Position numbers and translations under genes: made by a program. Of a stretch of 64,000 bases of DNA, positions 11,063 through 20,205 are shown one piece after another. The stretch lies in assembly GCF_021405525.1 (NCBI RefSeq), contig NZ_JAGQAG010000001.1, positions 2,294,001 through 2,358,000 on the forward strand, written 5' to 3'. This DNA comes from Ruegeria pomeroyi. GTDB lineage: Bacteria > Pseudomonadota > Alphaproteobacteria > Rhodobacterales > Rhodobacteraceae. The notes below the pieces were generated by a model, which ran no database searches, was not told the DNA's origin, and saw only the letters and a program-made list of their open reading frames with translations. How positions within the stretch are numbered: the first letter of the stretch is position 1; every line of letters begins with the position of its first letter.

Positions 11063-11839
11063 CTAGCTGTTGCCAAGGCGCAGTTCGGCCACGAAATCGT
11101 AGGCGTCCGCGCGGTAAAGAGAGCGGGTGTACTCGATGACCCGCCGGTTCGGCAGGTACGAGGTGCGGATGATGCGAAGCCCCGCCGTACCGGGTTCCAC
11201 CCCCAGCAGCGCTGCGTCCTCTGCTCCCAGATTGACCGCCGAGATCCGTTGCAGCGCCCGCACCGGGCGGTTGCCGTCACGTTCAAGCACCGCATAAAGC
11301 GACGAGGTCACCAGTTGCGGGTCAGGCAGGATATCGGTGGGCAGCGAGGCGCGTTCGATCGCCATGGGGCGCCCCTCGGCGCGGCGCAGGCGTGCCACCC
11401 GCGCCACCTGCTCGCCCGAGCTGAGCGCCAGCGCCATCACCTCTTCGGGCGAGGGAATGAACACGCCCCGCGTCAGCCATTCGCTGGTGACGTTGAGGCC
11501 ACGCCGCTCCATATCCTCGGTGAACGAGGTCAGATGCGAAAGCGATTGCTCGACCCGGGGCGCGGCATCGGCCACGAAACTGCCCGAGCCCTGACGCTGA
11601 ACGATGATGCCGCGATCGACCAGTTCCTGCATTGCCCGGCGCACGGTGACACGCGACAGACCGGTCAGGCTGGCAATCTCGCGCTCGCCCGGCAAGGGCG
11701 CGCTTTTCGCCAGCAACCCGCTGTCGATGCTCTGTTCGATCCGCTTGCGCAGCCGCACATAGAGCGGCCCCGCCGCGTCCTCGACCCAGGCGCCGGGGCG
11801 CAGATAGGTCTCGATGGTTTCCACGGTATCGCTGCTCAT
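11063..11839 (-). CDS. GntR-family (HutC/UTRA) transcriptional regulator of the amino-sugar cluster
   Basis: 258 residues. An N-terminal winged helix-turn-helix (YVRLRKRIEQSIDSG then LTGLSRVTVRRAMQELVDRG, about residues 27-80) is followed by a UTRA effector domain, the build of NagR/DasR/FarR proteins that sense amino-sugar phosphates. The chosen ATG at 11839 overlaps the kinase stop as ATGA; the longer open frame upstream lies wholly inside the kinase gene. It lies inside the operon it is expected to control. The mirrored AATACCT tandem repeats between the two divergent arms are the obvious candidate operators (inference). Confidence 0.88.
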   Translation of the reverse strand: MSSDTVETIETYLRPGAWVEDAAGPLYVRLRKRIEQSIDSGLLAKSAPLPGEREIASLTGLSRVTVRRAMQELVDRGIIVQRQGSGSFVADAAPRVEQSLSHLTSFTEDMERRGLNVTSEWLTRGVFIPSPEEVMALALSSGEQVARVARLRRAEGRPMAIERASLPTDILPDPQLVTSSLYAVLERDGNRPVRALQRISAVNLGAEDAALLGVEPGTAGLRIIRTSYLPNRRVIEYTRSLYRADAYDFVAELRLGNS

Positions 11840-12726
11840 GCCGCTCCCCTCGCGCTGCGTTCCGCCAGCCGGCGGGCCAGTTCCAGCCCGCCATCCAGCG
11901 CCGTTCCCCGCGCGGGAGTGAACGCAGCGGACATCTCCGCAGGCAGGAATGGTGTATAGCGCCCGGCCAGGCCGCCAAGAGCGCAGATCGCCTCGCCCGG
12001 CTGCCAGCCAAGCGCGTGCAGGCCGCGGGACAGATAGTCGGCCCCTGCCCGCATCAGCGCCTGCCCCAGCGGATCGCCCGCCTCGGCGGCCTCGACCACC
12101 ATGGGCGCCAGCGCCGCGTAATCGGCAGGCCCGGCTTCGGCCGAAAACCGCACGATGGCATTGCTGCCCGTTCCGATCCAGGCGCCCAGGGCCGCGACCA
12201 GCGGCGTGGCCGCCTCCAGCCCGTCCTGCGCCCAGAGACAGCGGCGCAACAGCGCCATGCCCAGCCAGCAGCCCGAGGCCTCGTCCCCCAGCGACCAGCC
12301 ATAGCCGCCGATCAGGCGGATGCCATCGGCATCCTGACGCCCCAGAAAAGAGCCGGTCCCGACGCCGATCAGGCAACCGGTTCGCTCCCCCAGCGCGCCC
12401 ACCACGGCAGGCAAGCGGTCATCGGCCACTTCGACATGGCGCAACGGCAGGGCGGCGGCGACCTCTTGGGCCGCAGTGTTGTCGATCACGCCGGCAAGCC
12501 CTGCAAAGACCGGAATGTCGACCAGGCTATCGGTCGGCAGACCCGCCTGAACCACAAGCCGCGCCAACCCCTCGCTCAAGGTGGCCAAGGCCCCGGTACG
12601 ATTGGAAAACACATTGGCGCTGCCCAGGCGCAGTTCGTGCCGAATGGCGCCCGCCTGCAAGGCAAACCGGCAGGAGGTTCCCCCGCCATCGACCGCAATC
12701 AGATATGGAAAGCCAGACTCACGCAT
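11836..12726 (-). CDS. BadF/BadG-type ATPase, probable N-acetylglucosamine/MurNAc kinase
   Basis: 296 residues of the ASKHA (actin-like ATPase) fold. The phosphate-1 loop is AVDGGGTSCRFAL near residue 9, phosphate-2 is LIGVGTGSFLGR near residue 118, and the adenosine loop is ICALGGLAGRYTPF near residue 247. Proteins of this family near nagA/murQ phosphorylate GlcNAc or MurNAc, giving the substrates of NagA and MurQ; a role as activase or CoA-dehydratase component is unlikely here. First gene of the leftward operon. Its ATG at 12726 lies 2 bp from an AATACCT tandem repeat, so a bound regulator there would block expression. Confidence 0.82.
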   Translation of the reverse strand: MRESGFPYLIAVDGGGTSCRFALQAGAIRHELRLGSANVFSNRTGALATLSEGLARLVVQAGLPTDSLVDIPVFAGLAGVIDNTAAQEVAAALPLRHVEVADDRLPAVVGALGERTGCLIGVGTGSFLGRQDADGIRLIGGYGWSLGDEASGCWLGMALLRRCLWAQDGLEAATPLVAALGAWIGTGSNAIVRFSAEAGPADYAALAPMVVEAAEAGDPLGQALMRAGADYLSRGLHALGWQPGEAICALGGLAGRYTPFLPAEMSAAFTPARGTALDGGLELARRLAERSARGAA

Positions 12727-12884
12727 GCAATACCTTTATAATACCTCTTAATGCCAATAAAGACCTTTGTGCGATGCTTTGCATGATTTTCGCCTGATTG
12801 CGGCAGATATACGGCCTGTAGCCGGAAGGAGGTAGACAAAAGGTATTAAATAGGTATTAGATACACCAGCCACAGGGGAATCAT
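12727..12884. promoter_or_regulatory. Divergent control region with two mirrored AATACCT tandem repeats
   Basis: Separates the kinase-led operon (leftward) from the murQ-led operon (rightward). AATACCT occurs at 12729-12735 and 12740-12746 on the plus strand. Its complement AGGTATT occurs at 12841-12847 and 12852-12858. In both pairs the copies start 11 bp apart, about one helical turn. The pairs face each other, each close to the start codon it would control. This is a symmetrical operator design that fits the GntR regulator encoded alongside. A ribosome site CAGGGGA lies before murQ. Confidence 0.75.
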
Positions 12885-13793
12885 ATGCTGCCGCAGACCG
12901 AGACATTGCGAGACGAGGCACGGGGATTGGACACCCGCCCCGGCCCCGAGATTCTCGCCCTGCTACTTCACGGCCAGCAGAGCGCGCTCGGCGTCATCCA
13001 AACCTGTCTGCCGCAGATCGACGCGGCAGCAGCACTGGTTGCGCAGGCCCTGCAAACCGGCGGTGACATCCACTATGCAGCAGCCGGTTCGTCGGCGCTG
13101 ATGGGGCTGGCAGACGGCGTTGAGTTGCCCGGCACATTCGGCATCGCGCCCGAGCGCATCCATATCCACATGGCCGGTGGCGTCCCAGTGACGGCCGCCA
13201 TGCCCGGCCATACCGAGGACGATGTGCAAGCAGCCGAAAAGGCCGCGCGCGGGGTCAAAAACGGCGACGTTGTGATCGCGCTTTCCGCAAGTGGAACAAC
13301 ACCTTATCCAATCGCGTTCACCCGTATCGCAGCCGCATCCGGCGCGCGGATCGTGGCGATAGCCAACAATGCCGGCACGCCCCTTCTGGCGCAGGCCGAT
13401 TGCGCCATCCATCTGCCCACCCCGCCCGAAGTGATCGCCGGATCGACCCGGCTGGGCGCGGCAACGGCGCAAAAGGCGGTTCTGAACATGATCTCGACGC
13501 TGATGGCGATGCGGTTGGGCCATGTGCACGACGGCATGATGGTCAACCTGATCGCCGACAATGACAAATTGCGCCAGCGCGCATTGGGCATCGTTGAACG
13601 GATCGTTCCCGGCACCGCGCCCCGGCAGGCGCTCGACCTGGCCGGCGGTCACGTCAAGGAAGCGGTATTGATCGCCGCCGGTGCCGTTACACGAGAACAG
13701 GCAAGCGCATTGCTGAACCGGACCGGAGGTCATTTACGCCCGGCATTGGCGGAACTCGAAAAAAGCACAAACCAAGGGAGAGAAAATACATGA
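12885..13793 (+). CDS. murQ: N-acetylmuramic acid 6-phosphate etherase MurQ
   Basis: Cytoplasmic lyase that splits the lactyl ether of MurNAc-6-phosphate to give GlcNAc-6-phosphate; 302 residues, normal length. The SIS domain shows AAGSSALMGLADGVELPGT near residue 66 and the phosphate loop VIALSASGTTPYP near residue 128. The family hallmark PEVIAGSTRLGAATAQKAVLN is near residue 183 (the usual form is GSTRLKAGTAQK), and the UBA-like C-terminal domain ends the protein. CAGGGGA precedes the ATG. First gene of the rightward operon; its product is a NagA substrate encoded by the opposite arm, so the two arms form one pathway. Confidence 0.94.
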   Translation: MLPQTETLRDEARGLDTRPGPEILALLLHGQQSALGVIQTCLPQIDAAAALVAQALQTGGDIHYAAAGSSALMGLADGVELPGTFGIAPERIHIHMAGGVPVTAAMPGHTEDDVQAAEKAARGVKNGDVVIALSASGTTPYPIAFTRIAAASGARIVAIANNAGTPLLAQADCAIHLPTPPEVIAGSTRLGAATAQKAVLNMISTLMAMRLGHVHDGMMVNLIADNDKLRQRALGIVERIVPGTAPRQALDLAGGHVKEAVLIAAGAVTREQASALLNRTGGHLRPALAELEKSTNQGRENT

Positions 13794-15040
13794 AAACCAG
13801 AGTATTGAGCGCCATTCTTTTGGCATCGACCGCGCTTGGCGGTGCGGCCTGGGCGGAAACGACCCTGACCATCGAAAGCTGGCGCAACGACGACTTGACC
13901 CTGTGGCAGGACAAGATCATTCCCGCCTTCGAGGCCAAGCATCCCGACATCAAGGTCAAGTTCACCCCTTCGGCCCCGGCGGAATACAATGCCGTGCTGA
14001 ACGCCAAGCTCGATGCGGGTTCGGCCGGTGACCTGATCACCTGCCGCCCCTTCGACACCTCGCTGGGCCTTTACCAGAACGGCCACCTGGCCGACCTGAG
14101 CGACCTCGGCGGCATGGCCAATTTCTCGGATGTGGCGAAATCCGCCTGGCAGACCGATGATGGCGCCGCCACCTTCTGCGTGCCGATGGCTTCGGTCATC
14201 CATGGCTTTATCTACAACAAGGACGCCTTTGCCGAGCTGGGGCTGAACGTGCCCGAGACCGAGGCCGAGTTCTTTGACGTGCTGGAGAAGATCAAGGCTG
14301 ACGGCAGCTATATCCCGATGGCGATGGGGACCAACGACCAGTGGGAAGCCGCCACCATGGGGTACAACAATATCGGCCCGAACTACTGGAAGGGCGAGGA
14401 AGGCCGCCTGGCGCTGATCAACGGCGAACAGAAGCTGACCGACGAGGCCTGGGTCGCGCCCTATCGCGCTCTGGCCAAATGGGGCGGCTATCTGGGCGAC
14501 GGGTACGAGGCACAGACCTATCCCGACAGTCAGAACCTGTTCACCCTGGGCCGGGCCGCGATCTATCCTGCCGGCAGCTGGGAGATCACCGGCTTCAACG
14601 CACAGGCCGATTTCGAGATGGGCGCCTTCAAGCCGCCGGTACAGAACGCGGGCGACAAATGCTATATCTCGGACCATACCGATATCGCGATCGGCATGAA
14701 CGCCGCCTCGCCCAATCCCGAGGCCGCGCGAACCTTCCTTGACTGGGTCGGCTCCGAAGAGTTTGCCAATATCTATGCCAACGCCCTGCCCGGCTTCTTC
14801 TCGCTGTCGAGTTTCGATGTGCCGATGCAGGACCCGCTGGCGCAGGAATTCGTCAGCTGGCGCGGCGAATGCGGCTCGACCATCCGCTCGACCTATCAGA
14901 TCCTGTCGCGCGGGACACCGAACCTGGAAAACGAGACCTGGAACGCCTCGGTGCAGGTGATCAAGGGCGCCGAAAGCCCCGAGGATGCTGGCAAGCGGCT
15001 GCAGGACGGTCTGGCCAGCTGGTACGACCCGCAGAAGTAA
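13790..15040 (+). CDS. Sugar ABC transporter substrate-binding protein (family 1)
   Basis: Periplasmic binding protein of a CUT1-type sugar importer, 416 residues. The signal peptide MKTRVLSAILLASTALGGAA ends at AWA, and the mature protein starts with the typical TLTIESWRNDDL. The family-1 pattern continues (IIPAFEAKHPDIKVKFTP, then LDAGSAGDLITCRPFDT). Its ATG overlaps the murQ stop by four bases, a tight coupling that argues for an amino-sugar or muropeptide-derived ligand. No sequence feature fixes the ligand. Confidence 0.9.
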   Translation: MKTRVLSAILLASTALGGAAWAETTLTIESWRNDDLTLWQDKIIPAFEAKHPDIKVKFTPSAPAEYNAVLNAKLDAGSAGDLITCRPFDTSLGLYQNGHLADLSDLGGMANFSDVAKSAWQTDDGAATFCVPMASVIHGFIYNKDAFAELGLNVPETEAEFFDVLEKIKADGSYIPMAMGTNDQWEAATMGYNNIGPNYWKGEEGRLALINGEQKLTDEAWVAPYRALAKWGGYLGDGYEAQTYPDSQNLFTLGRAAIYPAGSWEITGFNAQADFEMGAFKPPVQNAGDKCYISDHTDIAIGMNAASPNPEAARTFLDWVGSEEFANIYANALPGFFSLSSFDVPMQDPLAQEFVSWRGECGSTIRSTYQILSRGTPNLENETWNASVQVIKGAESPEDAGKRLQDGLASWYDPQK

Positions 15041-15096
15041 CCTGAAATCGGCCGGTTCCGCCTGACGGGGCCGGCCCCGACCGGATGAGGCATACC

Positions 15097-16011
15097 ATGG
15101 GCGCGAGCCGGATCAAATGGCATGTCGTGGTCTTTCTTGCACCTGCTGTGCTGGTCTACACCGCGATCATGATCTTCCCCCTTTTCAATACCTTGCGGCT
15201 CGCTCTTTACAGCGAGGCGGATCAGGTGCGGGCGTTTGTCGGGCTCGAAAATTTCCGCCGCCTGTTTGGCGATCCGAACTGGTCGGGGGCGTTCTGGAAC
15301 GCGCTGGGCAACAATTTCTGGTTCTTCTTCATCCATATGCTGGTGCAGAACCCGATCGGCATCGCGCTGGCCGCGATCCTCAGCCATCCGCGCCTGCGCT
15401 TTGCCGCCTTTTACCGCTCGGCCATCTTCATTCCGACCATCCTCAGCTTTGTCATCGTGGGGTTTGCCTGGAAACTGATCCTCAGCCCGATCTGGGGCAT
15501 CGCCCCCGACATGCTGGACGCCATCGGCCTGAAATCGCTGTTCGCGCCCTGGCTGGGCAAGGAGGAATACGCGCTGACCACGCTGGCGCTGATCTCGGTG
15601 TGGCAGTTCGTGGGCATCCCGATGATGCTGATCTATGCCGCGCTGTTGTCGATCCCCGAAGAGATACTGGAGGCCGCCGAGGTCGAGGGGCTGACCGGCA
15701 TGGCCGCCTTCTGGAAGATCAAGCTGCCGCTGATCCTGCCCTCGATCGGCATCATCTCGATCCTGACATTTGTGGGTAATTTCAACGCCTTCGACCTGAT
15801 CTATGCGGCACAGGGCGCGCTGGCGGGGCCGAATTTCGCCACCGATATCCTGGGCACCTTCATGTATCGCACCTTCTTCGGCTTTCAGCTGCAACTGGGC
15901 GATCCGCATATGGGCTCGGCGATTGCCACCGCGATGTTCGCAATCATCCTGCTGGGGGTCTGTGTCTATCTCTTTGCGATCCAGACCCGGATCCGCCGCT
16001 ATCAGTTCTGA
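15097..16011 (+). CDS. Sugar ABC transporter permease, MalF/UgpA type
   Basis: Inner-membrane permease of about six helices, 304 residues from the chosen start. The EAA coupling loop is present as EAAEVEGLTGMAAFWKIKLP near residue 192. GGATGAGG is placed six bases before the ATG at 15097; a second in-frame ATG at 15085 would add four residues but has no clear ribosome site. It follows the binding-protein gene by 56 bp; that gap contains a GC-rich inverted repeat (GGGGCCGGCCCC at about 15067) that could attenuate transcription after the more strongly needed binding protein. Confidence 0.92.
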   Translation: MGASRIKWHVVVFLAPAVLVYTAIMIFPLFNTLRLALYSEADQVRAFVGLENFRRLFGDPNWSGAFWNALGNNFWFFFIHMLVQNPIGIALAAILSHPRLRFAAFYRSAIFIPTILSFVIVGFAWKLILSPIWGIAPDMLDAIGLKSLFAPWLGKEEYALTTLALISVWQFVGIPMMLIYAALLSIPEEILEAAEVEGLTGMAAFWKIKLPLILPSIGIISILTFVGNFNAFDLIYAAQGALAGPNFATDILGTFMYRTFFGFQLQLGDPHMGSAIATAMFAIILLGVCVYLFAIQTRIRRYQF

Positions 16012-16023
16012 GGGGAGCAAGAG

Positions 16024-16863
16024 ATGAACAAGGCCCGCCGCAACCCCGCCAATACCCTTGCCATGCATGGGGCGCTGATCCTCTATACCTGCATCGCGCT
16101 GTTCCCGGTCTTCGTGATCCTGATCAACAGCTTCAAGACCCGCAAGGCGATCTTTCGCGAGCCGCTGGCCCTGCCCGATGCCGACAGTTTCTCGATGATC
16201 GGCTATCAGACGGTGATGAAACAGGGGGATTTCTTCCTCTATTTCCAGAACTCGATGATCGTGACCGTGGCCTCGCTGTTCTTTGTCCTCATGTTCGGGG
16301 CCATGGCGGCCTTTGCGCTCAGCGAGTACCGGTTCCGGGGCAATACGCTGATGGGCCTCTATCTGGCGCTGGGGATCATGATCCCGATCCGCATCGGTAC
16401 CGTCGCCATTCTGGAGCTGATGGTGGCCAGCGGGCTGGTCAACACGCTCTGGGCCCTGATCCTGGTCTATACCGCGCAGGGGCTGCCGCTGGCGGTGTTC
16501 ATCCTCAGCGAGTTCATGCGCCAGGTCAGCGACGATCTGAAGAATGCAGGCCGGATCGACGGGCTGAGCGAATACACCATCTTCTTTCGCCTCGTCCTGC
16601 CGCTGGTGCGCCCCGCCATGGCGACGGTGGCGGTGTTCAACATGATCCCGATCTGGAACGACCTTTGGTTCCCGCTGATCCTGGCCCCGGCCGAGGAAAC
16701 CAAGACCCTGACGCTGGGCAGCCAGGTCTTCATCGGTCAGTTCGTCACCGACTGGAACGCGGTGCTGTCGGCGCTCAGCATGGCGATCCTGCCGGTCATG
16801 GTCCTTTATGTCATCTTCTCGCGGCAGCTGATCCGCGGCATCACAAGTGGAGCCGTCAAATGA
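16024..16863 (+). CDS. Sugar ABC transporter permease, MalG/UgpE type
   Basis: Second permease of the CUT1 importer, 279 residues, six predicted helices. The EAA loop is KNAGRIDGLSEYTIFFRLVL near residue 175, with the conserved glycine. AGGGGAGCAAG precedes the ATG. The stop overlaps the next gene as ATGA. It pairs with the upstream permease and with the ATPase encoded two genes downstream. Confidence 0.93.
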   Translation: MNKARRNPANTLAMHGALILYTCIALFPVFVILINSFKTRKAIFREPLALPDADSFSMIGYQTVMKQGDFFLYFQNSMIVTVASLFFVLMFGAMAAFALSEYRFRGNTLMGLYLALGIMIPIRIGTVAILELMVASGLVNTLWALILVYTAQGLPLAVFILSEFMRQVSDDLKNAGRIDGLSEYTIFFRLVLPLVRPAMATVAVFNMIPIWNDLWFPLILAPAEETKTLTLGSQVFIGQFVTDWNAVLSALSMAILPVMVLYVIFSRQLIRGITSGAVK

Positions 16864-17888
16864 CCCGTGTCCTGATCGCCGGCCTCGGCAATATGGGCCT
16901 CAGCCACGCGCTGGCCCATCACCACCACCCTCAGGCGCAGATCGTGGGCCTCGTGAACCGCTCGGGCGTGACCGACCACCCTGATTTGCAGGCCTATCCG
17001 GTGTTTACCGATTTCCATGCGGCGCTGGAGCAGACACGGCCCGATCTGGTGGTGATCGCCACCTATTCCGACAGCCATGCCGATTTCGCCTGCGCGGCGA
17101 TGGCGGCGGGCGCGCATGTCTTTGTCGAAAAGCCGCTGGCCACCACTGTGGCCGATGCCCGCCGCGTGGTGGACTGCGCGACCAGAACCGGGCGCAAGCT
17201 GGTGGTGGGCTATATCCTGCGTCACCATCCCAGCTGGCAGCGGCTGATCGCCGAGGCGCGCGCGCTGGGCGGGCCTTATGTGTTCCGCCTGAACCTGAAC
17301 CAGCAATCGGACGGCCCCACATGGGAGACCCACAAGGCGCTGATGCAGACCACCAGCCCGATCGTCGATTGCGGCGTGCATTATGTCGATGTGATGTGCC
17401 AGATCACCGATGCGCCCCCTGTGCGGGTCAACGGCATCGGTCTGCGCCTCAGCGACGAGATCGCGCCCGACATGTACAATTACGGCCAGTTCCAGGTGGT
17501 GTTCGCCGATGGCTCGGTCGGCTGGTACGAGGCAGGCTGGGGCCCGATGATGTCGGAAACTGCCTTTTTCGTAAAGGATATCATCAGCCCCAATGGCGCG
17601 GTGTCGATCACCGACGGCAACAAGGGCGCCTCGGACGATGTCGATGGCCATACCCGCGTGGGCGGGCTGCTGGTGCACCGCCCGGGCAACGACACCCTGA
17701 TCGAGCTGGCGGGCGAACCCGGCCACCAGCAGCTCTGCGATACCGAACAGGCCTATATGCTGCGCGCCATCGCCGAGGATATCGACCTGACCCGACATAT
17801 GAGCGATGCGGTGCAATCGCTGCGCATCTGCGTGGCCGCCGATCACAGCATTCGCACCGGCGCCCCCGTGGATATGAGAGAGGACTGA
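16860..17888 (+). CDS. Gfo/Idh/MocA-family NAD(P)-dependent oxidoreductase
   Basis: 342 residues. N-terminal Rossmann fold with [18 protein letters not shown] at the start and the cofactor-loop motif [17 protein letters not shown] near residue 88; the EKP lysine is the usual catalytic-site lysine. The C-terminal alpha/beta domain follows, with [14 protein letters not shown] near residue 164. Such enzymes oxidise or reduce sugars, inositols or sugar acids. The ATG overlaps the permease stop by four bases, and the open frame further upstream lies inside the permease. Being inside an amino-sugar uptake operon, it may process the imported sugar before phosphorylation; this is inference. Confidence 0.9.
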   Translation: MTRVLIAGLGNMGLSHALAHHHHPQAQIVGLVNRSGVTDHPDLQAYPVFTDFHAALEQTRPDLVVIATYSDSHADFACAAMAAGAHVFVEKPLATTVADARRVVDCATRTGRKLVVGYILRHHPSWQRLIAEARALGGPYVFRLNLNQQSDGPTWETHKALMQTTSPIVDCGVHYVDVMCQITDAPPVRVNGIGLRLSDEIAPDMYNYGQFQVVFADGSVGWYEAGWGPMMSETAFFVKDIISPNGAVSITDGNKGASDDVDGHTRVGGLLVHRPGNDTLIELAGEPGHQQLCDTEQAYMLRAIAEDIDLTRHMSDAVQSLRICVAADHSIRTGAPVDMRED

Positions 17889-17889
17889 C

Positions 17890-18891
17890 ATGACCGCCCT
17901 GACCCTGAGCAATGTGTGCAAATCCTTCGGCCCGGTCGACGTGCTCAAGAATATCGACCTGACCGTCGAGGACAGCGAATTCGTCGTCTTTGTCGGCCCC
18001 TCGGGCTGCGGCAAGTCCACCCTGCTGCGGGTCATCGCAGGGCTGGAAGAGGCGACCTCGGGCAGCATCGATATCGGTGGCCAGGTGGTCAACACGGTGC
18101 CCCCGGCCAAGCGCGGCATCGCCATGGTGTTCCAGTCCTATGCGCTCTACCCGCATCTGACCGTGCACGGCAACATGGCGCTGGGTCTGAAACAGGCGGG
18201 CCATCCCAGGGACGAGATCGAGCGCAGGATTGCCGAGGCGGCGCGGATGCTGTCGCTCGAGGCCTATCTGTCGCGCCGCCCGTCCGAACTGTCGGGCGGC
18301 CAGCGGCAGCGCGTCGCCATCGGCCGCGCCATCGTGCGCAAGCCCAAGCTGTTCCTGTTCGACGAACCGCTGTCGAACCTCGACGCCGCCCTGCGCATGA
18401 ACACCCGGATCGAGATCGCCAACCTGCACCGGCAACTGACCGCCTCGATGATCTATGTCACCCATGACCAGACCGAGGCGATGACGCTGGCCGACAAGAT
18501 CGTGGTGCTGCGCGACGGCCGGGTCGAACAGGTGGGCAGCCCGCTTGAGCTCTACAACAACCCCGCCAACCGCTTTGTCGCCGAGTTCATCGGGTCGCCT
18601 GCCATGAATTTCGTGGACGCCGACCGGGTGGGCGGGCCGGTGGGCGCCACGCTGGGCATCAGACCCGAACATGCCCGCATCGGCGACACCGGCCCGCTGT
18701 CGGGCCAGGTGATGCATGTCGAGAAGCTGGGTAGTGACACCAACGTGATGATCGACCTGGGCCGGGACAGCCGGTTCACCGTGCGTGTCTTTGGTCAATA
18801 CGAGATCGACCCCGGCGCCGAGGTCAGGATCGACTATGACACGGCGCGGACACTGCTGTTCAGCACCGAAGGGGCACGTATCGCCAGTTGA
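17890..18891 (+). CDS. Sugar ABC transporter ATP-binding protein, UgpC/MalK type
   Basis: 333 residues. Walker [10 protein letters not shown] near residue 37, signature [15 protein letters not shown] near residue 134, Walker [17 protein letters not shown] near residue 153 and the switch [13 protein letters not shown] near residue 191. The C-terminal regulatory TOBE-like domain is present ([17 protein letters not shown] near residue 254). It begins 1 bp after the oxidoreductase stop and completes the importer. The 276 bp that follow (18892-19167) hold no gene I can support. Confidence 0.94.
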   Translation: MTALTLSNVCKSFGPVDVLKNIDLTVEDSEFVVFVGPSGCGKSTLLRVIAGLEEATSGSIDIGGQVVNTVPPAKRGIAMVFQSYALYPHLTVHGNMALGLKQAGHPRDEIERRIAEAARMLSLEAYLSRRPSELSGGQRQRVAIGRAIVRKPKLFLFDEPLSNLDAALRMNTRIEIANLHRQLTASMIYVTHDQTEAMTLADKIVVLRDGRVEQVGSPLELYNNPANRFVAEFIGSPAMNFVDADRVGGPVGATLGIRPEHARIGDTGPLSGQVMHVEKLGSDTNVMIDLGRDSRFTVRVFGQYEIDPGAEVRIDYDTARTLLFSTEGARIAS

Positions 18892-19167
18892 ACCTTGGGA
18901 GCCGCGGCAGGCCCCGATCATGAGTGCCGCGCTAGAAGCACATCGCGTAGCGTGCGAGCCCCACGCGGGTGGCCCGGCAGGTCGAGATAGCAAACGATCT
19001 GCTGCCTTCCCCATGCGCCTGAAACGGGTTTCGAGACCAGATGAAAGTGCGCATTCGGGTTCATCTCCAGCCCCGAGAAAAAGAGTCTCGAACTTCGGCT
19101 TTTTCGTATAGGTTAGTGAACACACCACAGATTTTGTTTATTCCTTTCCCTCAAGCGGAGGAAACCG

Positions 19168-20202
19168 ATGGCTGACCCGAAGCTTGTCAAAGACATTGTC
19201 GAGGCGCTTGATATTCGTGGCGGCAGTACCAAAAGACGGCCTGTCCACACAGTCGGCATTGGCGCAACCGGGCATTTCATCCCGTCGCCGGTAGCCCGCG
19301 ATTTCTGTATCGCAGAGCATTTCCATCCCCCTTCCCAACCAGAGGGCATTCCTGTCGATGTCCGGTTTTCAAACGGGATGGGTGTTGTGGCCGAGCATGA
19401 CGGTTGGTCGGACGTGCGAGGAATGGCAGTCCGATTTCATCTCACCGACGGCAAATCCACCGACCTGGTTGCCATGACACTTCCAGTGTTTTTCGCACCG
19501 ACGCCCAAGAAGTTCCTCGATTTCGCTCTTGCTGCGCGGCCCGTTCGCTGTCGGCGCGAAACGCCTTGGCAAAAGATCAAGGACTACCTGCGATTGGAAT
19601 TACCGATGCCGGATCCCTATCCGGGTCAGACAGAACGGCCGAACGAGAAAGCGATTGCCTTTGCGAATGAACATGTCTGGGCACAGCCTGCGGTCATCGA
19701 TGCCTCTTCGATCGGTGCCCCGACAAGCTACGTACGCGCCATGTATCATGCGGTGCACACCTTCGTGGTGACCGGTAAGGAAGAAGAGACGCGCTGGGTT
19801 CGGTTTTCGTGGTCGCCAATTGCTGGTGTCTTGAACACCGACCCGCTGAAACCGCCAGAGGACGATTACCTGAAACAAGACCTGATAGACCGCCTGGCGG
19901 GTGATCGGACCGAGCGGTTTTCCCTCGTCATGCACATCGGCGAAGAAGGTGACGATTTTAACGACTCCACCCAGCAGTGGCCGCCGCACCGTAAGCGGGT
20001 CATGATGGGGACACTGACCCTGAACCATGTGCCAGAGGATCAGGAGGCGCATTCCGAGAAGCTAAGTTTCAATCCCTGGCATCTTACTCCAGGGATAGAA
20101 CCATCGGGTGATCCGATCCTGAGAATCCGCAAGGATGTATACGAGTATTCCAGCAATCGGCGGGGCGGTATTCCTTGCCCCTTCAGTGGCGTGAAAGGGT
20201 AA
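19168..20202 (+). CDS. Catalase-fold heme protein (small catalase-related peroxidase type)
   Basis: 344 residues, shorter than clade catalases (about 480 and more), matching catalase-related peroxidases. The distal-histidine region is RRPVHTVGIGATGHFIP near residue 23. The core stretch RGMAVRFHLTDGKSTDLVAM near residue 83 corresponds to RGFAVKFYT..DLVGNN in true catalases; the catalytic Asn of that motif is absent. The C-terminal LSFNPWHLTPG and RKDVYEYSS segments resemble the proximal-tyrosine end of SrpA-like proteins. No signal peptide. It precedes an unknown gene by 3 bp and a DyP peroxidase, suggesting a joint peroxide or heme-oxidative function. Peroxidase rather than catalase activity is more likely. 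Confidence 0.82.
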   Translation: MADPKLVKDIVEALDIRGGSTKRRPVHTVGIGATGHFIPSPVARDFCIAEHFHPPSQPEGIPVDVRFSNGMGVVAEHDGWSDVRGMAVRFHLTDGKSTDLVAMTLPVFFAPTPKKFLDFALAARPVRCRRETPWQKIKDYLRLELPMPDPYPGQTERPNEKAIAFANEHVWAQPAVIDASSIGAPTSYVRAMYHAVHTFVVTGKEEETRWVRFSWSPIAGVLNTDPLKPPEDDYLKQDLIDRLAGDRTERFSLVMHIGEEGDDFNDSTQQWPPHRKRVMMGTLTLNHVPEDQEAHSEKLSFNPWHLTPGIEPSGDPILRIRKDVYEYSSNRRGGIPCPFSGVKG

Positions 20203-20205
20203 GGT

